Origin: Acetobacteraceae bacterium
GTDB taxonomy: Bacteria; Pseudomonadota; Alphaproteobacteria; Acetobacterales; Acetobacteraceae
Length of the DNA: 6,389 bases
Direction: 5' to 3'
Assembly: GCA_003164305.1 (NCBI GenBank)
Contig: PLSZ01000187.1
Span: 1 to 6,389, forward strand
Made by a program: the position numbers and the translations under genes. Below, piece after piece: positions 1-5,621 of this stretch. Position 1 is the stretch's first letter. Every line of letters begins with the position of its first letter. A model generated the notes under the pieces. The model was not told where the DNA came from, did not search any database, and saw only the letters and a list, made by a program, of their open reading frames with translations.

Positions 1-23
1 CCCGAGGATGACGGGAAGAGGCG

Positions 24-31
24 AAAGGAAG
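24..31 (+). promoter_or_regulatory. Shine-Dalgarno site of the substrate-binding protein gene
   Basis: The purine-rich stretch AAAGGAAG ends 8 bases before the ATG at 40. It is the best ribosome-binding match near this reading frame and decides the start, because the frame stays open to the left edge of the window. A TGA at 9-11 in another frame could be the end of an upstream gene, which would make this a short intergenic or coupled junction. Confidence 0.55.
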
Positions 32-39
32 ATCCGCGC

Positions 40-954
40 ATGGCCATCATCCTGCAGGAATCGTTGCGCGGCCTGTTCTACGCGCCGTTCTACGTGGCGC
101 TGGCGCACGACGCCTACGCCGCCGAGGGCGTCGAGGTCCGCTTCGTCAGCGCCCCCGAACCCGGCCGCGCCGCCACCGCGATCATGTCCGGGGAGGCCGA
201 CGTCAGTTGGGGCGGCCCGATGCGGGTCATGCAAACCTACCATCAGGACCCGTCCTGCGATCTGGTCAGTTTCGCCGAGGTGGTGACCCGCGACCCGTTC
301 CTGCTGGTCGGGCGCGAGGCCCGGCCCGATTTCACGGTGCGCGATCTGTCCGGCGCGCGCCTCGCCACCGTCAGCGAGGTGCCGACGCCGTGGATGTGCC
401 TGCAGGAGGACCTGCGCCGCGCCGGCATCGCCCCCGGAACGATCGACCGGTTGGCATCCGGAACGATGGCGGAGAATTGCGCCGCGCTGCTGGCCGGATC
501 GGTCGATGTGGTGCAATTGTTCGAGCCGTTCGTTGCGACCTTGCTGGCCGGTCATGGCTGCCACGTCTGGTACGCCCAGGCGAGCCGGGGGCCGACGAGT
601 TACACGACGTTTTACGCCAGGCGCGGCACGCTGCGCGCTCGCCGGGACGAACTGCGCCGCATGGTGCGAGCGATCCATAAGACGCAACTCTGGGTCTCCC
701 GCGCGACGGGGGCGGCGATCGCCGGGGCGGTGCGCGGATTTTTCCCGGACGTGCCGGCGGCGATCCTGGAAGCGGCGTGTTCGCGCTATAATTCGTTGGG
801 CATCTGGGGCGAAAGTCCGATCCTGCCGCGCGCCGGCTATGACCGGCTGCTGTCGAGCCTCGTGTCGGGCGGGTTCGTGTCGCCGGGAACTCCGTTCTCC
901 GTCGCCGTGGACAACAGCATCGCCGAAGCGGTGGTCGCGGAGGCTGGCGACTGA
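40..954 (+). CDS. ABC transporter substrate-binding protein, NMT1/THI5-SsuA type, no signal peptide
   Basis: This 304-residue protein resembles the periplasmic-binding-protein type 2 fold of the NMT1/THI5/SsuA family, whose members bind small ligands such as sulfonates, nitrate, riboflavin or pyrimidine precursors for ABC import. Typical family features are visible: an N-terminal strand leading into LFYAPFYVAL (12-21), the pattern GEADVSWGGP (51-60), the SEVPTPWMC hinge segment (112-120), and a second-lobe segment SRGPTSYTTFY (182-192) before a helical C-terminal part. The CCCFG-type cysteine motif of THI5 pyrimidine synthases is absent, so it is not that enzyme. The protein begins directly at the mature-like domain with no hydrophobic leader, which is odd for a binding protein. 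The start at 40 is chosen from the Shine-Dalgarno site. No permease or ATPase gene follows; partners may lie to the left. The ligand cannot be told from sequence. Confidence 0.8.
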   Translation: MAIILQESLRGLFYAPFYVALAHDAYAAEGVEVRFVSAPEPGRAATAIMSGEADVSWGGPMRVMQTYHQDPSCDLVSFAEVVTRDPFLLVGREARPDFTVRDLSGARLATVSEVPTPWMCLQEDLRRAGIAPGTIDRLASGTMAENCAALLAGSVDVVQLFEPFVATLLAGHGCHVWYAQASRGPTSYTTFYARRGTLRARRDELRRMVRAIHKTQLWVSRATGAAIAGAVRGFFPDVPAAILEAACSRYNSLGIWGESPILPRAGYDRLLSSLVSGGFVSPGTPFSVAVDNSIAEAVVAEAGD

Positions 955-994
955 GGAAGCAGTTGCCCGGCCACACGCCCCTGAACAACCCGCG

Positions 995-1023
995 CTGCCC
1001 GTGCTCCGATCCCGCGCTATACT
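995..1023 (+). promoter_or_regulatory. Candidate promoter of vsr and the methyltransferase gene, predicted leaderless
   Basis: TATACT at 1018-1023 matches the sigma-70 -10 consensus at five of six positions. With a 17-base spacer, CTGCCC at 995-1000 is a weak -35 match (three of six). Initiation about 7 bases after the -10 box falls at or next to the ATG at 1030, and the bases between are C-rich with no Shine-Dalgarno sequence. Together this suggests a leaderless mRNA. The box sits in the 75-base gap after the substrate-binding protein gene, in an otherwise G+C-rich stretch. This is a pattern match only. Confidence 0.45.
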
Positions 1024-1029
1024 CGCCCC

Positions 1030-1467
1030 ATGTCCGAGTCGCCCCTTGCCCGTCCCGCGTTCGACGACGTTCCTCCGGCACGGCGCCGCAACCTCGCCGC
1101 CGTCGCCGCGAAGGATACGGCGCCGGAACTACGCGTCCGCGGCCTGCTGCACCGCATGGGCTACCGCTTCCGCCTGCATCGCCGCGATCTGCCCGGCACA
1201 CCGGACATCGTGCTCGCGGGCCGGCGCGCGATCGTCGAGGTGCGCGGCTGTTTCTGGCATCGTCATCCCGACCCGTCCTGCCGCAACGCCGTGCTTCCCC
1301 GCGTCCGGGCCGACTGGTGGGCCGCGAAGCTCGCTCGCAACGTCGAGCGCGACGCGCGTAACCTGGCCGCGCTGCGTGACGCCGGGTGGTCCGTCCTGGT
1401 GCTGTGGGAATGCGAGGTGAAGGACGAAACCGCGTTGGCCGCCCGGCTGCGGGCGTTTCTTTCGTGA
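1030..1467 (+). CDS. vsr: Very short patch repair endonuclease (Vsr)
   Basis: This 145-residue protein is of normal family length. Vsr nicks DNA 5' of the T in T:G mismatches that arise by deamination of 5-methylcytosine, starting short-patch repair. The family order is clear: RRNLAAVAAKDTAPE at the N-terminus (19-33), GYRFRLHRRDLPGTPDIV with the catalytic Asp59 (44-61), the GCFWHRH core (73-79) and VLWECEV near the C-terminus (124-130). Cys74, His79, Cys84 and Cys128 are the likely structural zinc ligands. The residue before GCFWH is Arg72, where E. coli Vsr has the active-site His64, and the zinc cysteine is spaced as HPDPSC rather than HHC. His77 (E. coli His69) is kept. The stop codon overlaps the GTG start of the methyltransferase gene, so the two are probably co-translated and share a recognition site. 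The reverse order, dcm then vsr, is found in E. coli. Confidence 0.92.
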   Translation: MSESPLARPAFDDVPPARRRNLAAVAAKDTAPELRVRGLLHRMGYRFRLHRRDLPGTPDIVLAGRRAIVEVRGCFWHRHPDPSCRNAVLPRVRADWWAAKLARNVERDARNLAALRDAGWSVLVLWECEVKDETALAARLRAFLS

Positions 1468-2882
1468 GCACCGTTCCGGACGAGCAACTTAACCGGCTGG
1501 CGCGCGGTGAACCACCCGGGGTCCTGGACCTGTTCGCCGGAGCCGGCGGCCTGTCGCTCGGGTTTCAACGCGCCGGCTTCCGCATCGACGGCGCCGTGGA
1601 GATCGATCCGCTCGCGGCACGAACCCACGCGCGCAACTTTCACCCGCGCGACTTCGAGCACCACGCCGTCGCCCGCGACATCTCCCGCACTGAGCCTGGC
1701 GAACTGGGCCTGGACGCGATCGACGTTCTGATTGGCGGTCCACCGTGTCAGGCCTACGCCCGCGTCGGCCGCGCCAAATTGCGGGAAATCGCCGATCATC
1801 CCTCGGCCTTCAAGGTCGATCCGCGCGGAAATTTATATTTGCGCTACCTCGCATGGGTGAAGGCGCTGCGCCCGTTGGCGCTGCTGGTCGAAAACGTTCC
1901 GGATATCCTGCATTACGGACACCACAACGTCGTCGAGGAAATGGTCGAGGCGCTGAACGATCTGGGATATGTCGCGCGCTACTCGCTGATCAACAGCGCG
2001 TTCCACGGCTGTCCGCAAATGCGCGACCGGGTGTATTTAATCGGCTACCGTAAGGAGCTGGGTGTGATGCCGGACTTCCCCCGCGCCACTCGCTTCATGC
2101 GCCTGCCACGCGGCTATGCCGGCACCCGCGCCGTGGCGTTGAAACACGTCGATCGTTCCGGGGCCGCCGGTTTTGTCGATGCCGATCCGGGCGACCCGAG
2201 CCTGCCGGGTCCGGTGACCGCGCGTGAGGCGATTGGCGATCTGCCACCGATCCGCGGCGATTCCGTCAAACGCGGCGCCCGGCGGTTTTCGGCGTTGTCC
2301 GCGTACGCGGCGGCTGACGATTTTTCCGACTACGTCACGATGATGCGGCGCTGGCCCCGTTTCGCGGCAGGGGAGGGCGTCTACGACCACGTCATCCGCG
2401 CCTTGCCGCGCGACGGGCCGATCTTCCGGGCGATGCGCCCAGGGGCGGAGTATCCGGAAGCGCATGCGACGGCTCGGGCGCTGGCCGCGCTTGAGGCCGC
2501 GCGGTTGGGGTTGCGGGAAGGCACGCCGGATCACGCGGCGTTGTTCGCGCGCATGGTGCCGCCTTACGACGTCGGAAAGTTCCCCAATCGCTGGTGGAAG
2601 CTGGAACCGGATCAACCGGTGCGCACGCTGATGGCGCATATCGGCAAGGACACTTACAGCCACATCCATTGGGACGCCGCTCAGGCGCGCACGATCTCGG
2701 TGCGCGAGGCGGCGCGGCTGCAAAGTTTCCCCGACGGATTCGTGTTCGAGGGCACGATGAACCCCGCCTTCCGGCAAATCGGCAACGCCGTGGCGCCGTT
2801 GATGGCCGCCGCGATCGCCGAGGTCATGCTGGATGCGTTACGTCTGGCGGCGGCGCGTTTGGTGCATCCGATGGCCGCGTGA
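1464..2882 (+). CDS. DNA (cytosine-5) methyltransferase
   Basis: This 472-residue enzyme transfers a methyl group from S-adenosylmethionine to carbon 5 of cytosine in a specific DNA site. Conserved motifs occur in the canonical order: motif I DLFAGAGGLSLGF (22-34), motif IV GGPPCQAYA (91-99) with catalytic Cys95, motif VI LLVENVP (140-146) with Glu143, motif VIII QMRDRVYLIG (185-194), motif IX RTISVREAARLQSFPDGF (409-426) and motif X QIGNAVAP (438-445). The stretch between VIII and IX, about 215 residues, is the target-recognition region and is long. The GTG at 1464 is chosen because it overlaps the vsr stop (GTGA) and leaves about 20 residues before motif I. The frame is also open from an ATG at 1386, but those extra 26 residues fall inside vsr and look like its shadow. 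No restriction endonuclease gene is adjacent. The target sequence is not predictable here. The gene ends 14 bases from the convergent paaD. Confidence 0.93.
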   Translation: MSTVPDEQLNRLARGEPPGVLDLFAGAGGLSLGFQRAGFRIDGAVEIDPLAARTHARNFHPRDFEHHAVARDISRTEPGELGLDAIDVLIGGPPCQAYARVGRAKLREIADHPSAFKVDPRGNLYLRYLAWVKALRPLALLVENVPDILHYGHHNVVEEMVEALNDLGYVARYSLINSAFHGCPQMRDRVYLIGYRKELGVMPDFPRATRFMRLPRGYAGTRAVALKHVDRSGAAGFVDADPGDPSLPGPVTAREAIGDLPPIRGDSVKRGARRFSALSAYAAADDFSDYVTMMRRWPRFAAGEGVYDHVIRALPRDGPIFRAMRPGAEYPEAHATARALAALEAARLGLREGTPDHAALFARMVPPYDVGKFPNRWWKLEPDQPVRTLMAHIGKDTYSHIHWDAAQARTISVREAARLQSFPDGFVFEGTMNPAFRQIGNAVAPLMAAAIAEVMLDALRLAAARLVHPMAA

Positions 2883-2896
2883 AGGCGGCCGCGGCG

Positions 2897-3376
2897 TCAA
2901 TGACACTTAAATGCCTCGAACGGCTCGCGGCAGGTCAGGCAACGATGCAGCGCTTTACACGCGGTCGATCCAAACGCGCTGATCCGTTCGGTGTTCGGCG
3001 ATCCGCAGCGAGGACAAACGACGTTGCGGCCGCCGAATAATGCTTCCGGACCAAGGCCTTTATCCGGAGGCGCGATACCGAGGTCAAGCAGTTTATGCCG
3101 CGCGGTCTCGGTCAGGGAATCGGTTGTCCACGCCGGCGATAAAACCAATCGCACCCGCACCTTTTCCGCGCCGCTCTCCCGCACCGCGTGTTCGATCGCG
3201 TCCGCGATCTCCCGCATCGCCGGACAACCTGAGTAGGTCGGCGTGATGGCGACCTCGACCGTATCGTTGACGAGTTGGACATCCCGGAGAATGCCCAGAT
3301 CGTCTATGGTCAACGGCGGCAGTTCCGGATCGGTCACCGCCGCGGCCGCCGCGCGTGCTCGTCGCAGCAGCGTCAC
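2897..3376 (-). CDS. paaD: Phenylacetate-CoA epoxidase accessory/maturation protein PaaD
   Basis: This 159-residue protein is near the usual PaaD length. PaaD is required for phenylacetyl-CoA epoxidase activity in vivo and is thought to help mature the complex; its exact role is unsettled. The N-terminal part is a MIP18/DUF59 domain: TDPELPPLTIDDLGILRDV (15-33), then the TPTYSGCPAM segment (46-54) with Cys51, a conserved residue in iron-sulfur assembly relatives. The C-terminus carries a zinc-ribbon-like set, CPRC (121-124) and CLTC (146-149), followed by EPFEAFKCH. The frame stays open upstream to 3736, but the upstream residues are the shadow of paaC. GTG at 3376 overlaps the paaC stop (GTGA) and gives the right N-terminus; an adjacent GTG at 3379 is equally possible. 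paaE, the usual next gene, does not follow. Confidence 0.93.
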   Translation of the reverse strand: MTLLRRARAAAAAVTDPELPPLTIDDLGILRDVQLVNDTVEVAITPTYSGCPAMREIADAIEHAVRESGAEKVRVRLVLSPAWTTDSLTETARHKLLDLGIAPPDKGLGPEALFGGRNVVCPRCGSPNTERISAFGSTACKALHRCLTCREPFEAFKCH

Positions 3377-4092
3377 CACGTGGAGCCCGGATAAGTCCGC
3401 GGCAGGATCTGCATCTCCGCCAACAGGTGCCCGAGATGCTCGGTATGCTGGCCGTCGCGGCCGCCGCTTTGCATCCAGCCATCGTTCGGCTGGCGCAACG
3501 TCGCCCGGGTCAGGATCGGCGCCACCGCGCGCAGCCAAGGGTCCCGCCGCGTCGTCAACTCCCCTGTGTACGGCCACAACGCATCGATCGCGTCCTGCGC
3601 GCGGCGGTGCGATTCGTCGGTGCCATCGCCGAGCCGGATCAACCATTCGGCGGCGTGGCGCACATGATACGTGGTTTCCTTCATGGCCTTCTCCGCCACG
3701 GTGGACAGCGCCGGATCGTCGAAGCCCGCGCGCCACGTCTGATCCGATGCCACCGAAACCAAAAGCAACCGGGCGATGGTGAACGCGAAGTCGCCGTTCG
3801 GCAGTTCCATGATCAACGCGTTACGAAACGCCGGCGGGTCACGCAGATAGGCCAGTTCGTCCTCGGAATGACCGGTCAACTCCCCGGCCGCCTGATACAA
3901 TGCTCGCGCCTGGCCGATCAGATCGAGCGCGATATTGGCCAGCGCGAGTTCTTCTTCCAACAACGGCGCGTGGCCGGTCCACTCGCTGGTCCGGTGTCCC
4001 AGCACCAGCGCGTCGTCGGCGAGCGCCAGGGTGCGTCGCACCTGCGGCGTTTCGGTCAATGCGATCGAGGTGGTGGTCATGGTTCCAGCCAT
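3373..4092 (-). CDS. paaC: 1,2-phenylacetyl-CoA epoxidase structural subunit PaaC
   Basis: This 239-residue protein is the structural, ferritin-like partner of PaaA in the soluble PaaABCE complex that epoxidises the ring of phenylacetyl-CoA in aerobic phenylacetate degradation. Family segments are plain: DDALVLGHRTSEWTGHAP (26-43), EEELALANIALDLIGQAR (46-63), a central ELPNGDFAFTIARLLL (96-111), KETTYHVRHAAEW (138-150) and the C-terminal HTEHLGHLLAEM with the closing YPGSTW (216-239). ATG at 4092 starts 13 bases after the stop of the beta-propeller gene. A second ATG at 4080, giving 235 residues, has a slightly better but still weak purine stretch ahead, so the start is uncertain by four residues. 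The stop overlaps the paaD start. In most operons paaC directly follows paaB; here the propeller gene lies between them. Confidence 0.94.
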   Translation of the reverse strand: MAGTMTTTSIALTETPQVRRTLALADDALVLGHRTSEWTGHAPLLEEELALANIALDLIGQARALYQAAGELTGHSEDELAYLRDPPAFRNALIMELPNGDFAFTIARLLLVSVASDQTWRAGFDDPALSTVAEKAMKETTYHVRHAAEWLIRLGDGTDESHRRAQDAIDALWPYTGELTTRRDPWLRAVAPILTRATLRQPNDGWMQSGGRDGQHTEHLGHLLAEMQILPRTYPGSTW

Positions 4093-4105
4093 GCGCGGCG
4101 TTGCG

Positions 4106-5266
4106 TCACGGCCAGGCGGTGGCGAATGATTCCGGACCCGCGCCGTCCACTTTCAGGCTTTTGCCGCGGGTGAGCGTTTTGCCGTCGAAGCGAAACACCT
4201 CGATCGCGCGGTCCTGCATGCTTTGCACCAGAACAGTCTTGCCATCGCGAGAAAACGCGACCGCCTCGGCCCATGCGCCGACCGGAGCCTGCGCGACCTC
4301 GCGCAACGTCTGTCCCTCGACCGCGTACAGGCCCACGAGGCCGTTGTCGTGGTGGAACGGATGACTGGCCGGTTTGGTGCTGCCGTATTGCGCGCCCACC
4401 GCCAGAAACCTGCCATCCGGCGAGAACTTCATCGGCTCCGGTCCACTGGGGACCCCAAAGGTGCCGACCACCCGATACGGTTTCGCTTTCACATCGATCA
4501 GGCTGATCGAGTCTTCATCGCCATCGCCGCGGCCCATGTTAGACACCGCGACCAGCGTATGCGCGCCGTTGATGTCCATCGTGTACGGCGCGAGGCCCGT
4601 GGTGATCGGTCGTGCATCGATCGTGACATTGGTGCCGTCGATATGCAGCACGTTCACCATGTTGTCGCCGCCGCGCGTCAGCAGCGCATTCTGGTCATCG
4701 ACGAAAACCACCGCGCTCGGCAGCGATTTCGGGTTCCCGGTATCGACCTTGCCCACCGCGGTCAGGCGCTTGTCCTTGACGGTGAAGACCGAAACCGTCC
4801 CCTCGGTCCGGTTGGCGATCAGCGCCAGCGTGCCATTGGGAGACACCCGAACCTGGGTCGCACCCAGTCCGGAGGTCAGCGACTGCACCACCTTGGGCGG
4901 GGTGCTGGTCAGATCGAACAACGCCACCCGATCATCGGGCGCGATGCCGCCATTCGGCGCCGCGGGATCCGCCTTGGTGGCCGAGGTCACGATCCCCCAA
5001 CTCTCATCCTTGCTGATCCAGATCGCGCCCGGCGGTCCGACGACACTGCCCGGCGCCTCGAACGTGGCTTTGATCGTCGGCGGATACGATTTGACGTCGA
5101 TGACAGTGATCGTGTCTGGGCTGGCGGGAGAAGGCGCGACCATGGCTTTTTGGGCGTTCATCACGGTGTGTCCGTCGTTCGACGACAGCACCACGTCGCT
5201 CATCGCCGCGACCGGCAGCGCGCCGCTGAACACCGCCGTGAGCAACAGCCTGGACAGACCGGACAT
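4106..5266 (-). CDS. Exported seven-bladed beta-propeller (YVTN/lactonase-like) protein inside the paa operon
   Basis: This 386-residue protein has a likely Sec signal peptide: Arg6, the hydrophobic core LLLTAVFSGALPVA and a cleavage site near residue 21. The rest reads as repeated propeller blades of the form 'S-x-[DN]-G/D ... V-x-hydrophobic-[FID]', found near 27-58, 84-119, 141-163, 188-210, 231-259, 281-316 and 338-360; for instance FSPDGRFLAVGAQ followed by GLVGLYAV, and FSRDGKTVLVQS followed by AIEVFRF. Seven blades match the YVTN/lactonase propeller class. After the signal there are no cysteines, no lipobox and no transmembrane segment, so a soluble periplasmic protein is likely. It starts with a strong Shine-Dalgarno site, 67 bases after paaB, and ends 13 bases before paaC, so it is probably co-transcribed. 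Catalytic activity is unknown: family members include lactonases but also binding or sensing proteins. An exported protein cannot readily act on cytoplasmic CoA thioesters, so its link to phenylacetate is unexplained. Confidence 0.87.
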   Translation of the reverse strand: MSGLSRLLLTAVFSGALPVAAMSDVVLSSNDGHTVMNAQKAMVAPSPASPDTITVIDVKSYPPTIKATFEAPGSVVGPPGAIWISKDESWGIVTSATKADPAAPNGGIAPDDRVALFDLTSTPPKVVQSLTSGLGATQVRVSPNGTLALIANRTEGTVSVFTVKDKRLTAVGKVDTGNPKSLPSAVVFVDDQNALLTRGGDNMVNVLHIDGTNVTIDARPITTGLAPYTMDINGAHTLVAVSNMGRGDGDEDSISLIDVKAKPYRVVGTFGVPSGPEPMKFSPDGRFLAVGAQYGSTKPASHPFHHDNGLVGLYAVEGQTLREVAQAPVGAWAEAVAFSRDGKTVLVQSMQDRAIEVFRFDGKTLTRGKSLKVDGAGPESFATAWP

Positions 5267-5270
5267 GGTG

Positions 5271-5277
5271 TTTCCTC
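5271..5277 (-). promoter_or_regulatory. Shine-Dalgarno site of the beta-propeller gene
   Basis: On the minus strand GAGGAAA precedes the ATG at 5266, with 6 bases between AGGA and the start. It is the strongest ribosome-binding match in this operon; paaB, paaC and paaD have weak sites and rely on overlaps or short spacing. This suggests that the propeller is translated independently of its neighbours and fixes its start. Confidence 0.65.
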
Positions 5278-5333
5278 ATTTGTTTTTTGACCGAGAGGAG
5301 TGTGTCACCTCGCCGGCCGGCAGGCAAACGCCG

Positions 5334-5621
5334 CTACATATTCCCGACTTCGTCCGGGACCTTGTAGAATGTCGGATGCCGGTAAATCTTCGAACCGGTC
5401 GGCTCAAACAACGAATCTTTGTCCGACGGATCGGAGGCAACGATCGCGTCCGACGGCACCACCCAGATCGACAGCCCTTCGCCGCGGCGGGTGTAAACGT
5501 CGCGCGCCGCCTGCAACGCCATTTCGGGATCCGCGGCGTGCACCGAACCGGCGTGCCGGTGCGACAGACCGTTGCGCGCCCGAACAAAAACCTCCCACAA
5601 CCGTGTCGCCGGGTCCGTCAT
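5334..5621 (-). CDS. paaB: 1,2-phenylacetyl-CoA epoxidase subunit PaaB
   Basis: This 95-residue protein has the usual PaaB length. PaaB is the small subunit that bridges PaaA-PaaC heterodimers in the epoxidase complex. Nearly the whole protein follows the family signature: LWEVFVRARNGLSHRHAGSV (8-27), HAADPEMALQAARDVYTRR (28-46), GLSIWVVPSDAI (49-60), and LFEPTGSKIYRHPTFYKVP (71-89), closing with EVGNM. The ATG at 5621 overlaps the paaA stop by one base (TGATG), which indicates translational coupling. The frame is open further upstream to 5726, but that part lies wholly inside paaA and is a shadow. A 67-base gap follows before the propeller gene. Confidence 0.95.
   Translation of the reverse strand: MTDPATRLWEVFVRARNGLSHRHAGSVHAADPEMALQAARDVYTRRGEGLSIWVVPSDAIVASDPSDKDSLFEPTGSKIYRHPTFYKVPDEVGNM

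Noticed and set aside
1386..1463. ATG start for the methyltransferase inside vsr
   Set aside because: The extra 26 residues overlap the conserved C-terminus of Vsr and are not part of the methylase fold; the GTG at 1464 overlapping the vsr stop is more plausible.
371..1471. A 366-codon open frame on the minus strand across the substrate-binding protein and vsr genes
   Set aside because: Its Arg/Pro/Ala-rich composition is typical of an antisense shadow, and it crosses two genes with clear family motifs on the plus strand.
1464..2882. TTA leucine codons in the methyltransferase gene (three seen) as a sign of foreign origin
   Set aside because: paaD also has a TTA codon and the overall G+C content does not differ visibly, so codon use by eye does not show transfer.
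2874..2895. Possible hairpin at the convergent junction (GCCGCG pairing with CGCGGC, 10-base loop) as a terminator
   Set aside because: The stem is only 6 bases, overlaps the methyltransferase stop codon, has no following T tract, and competes with a local GCGGCCGC palindrome. Such pairings are common in G+C-rich DNA.
3377..3736. Longer paaD reading frame starting at 3736
   Set aside because: This part overlaps paaC completely and lacks PaaD-like sequence; the conserved N-terminus begins at the GTG at 3376.
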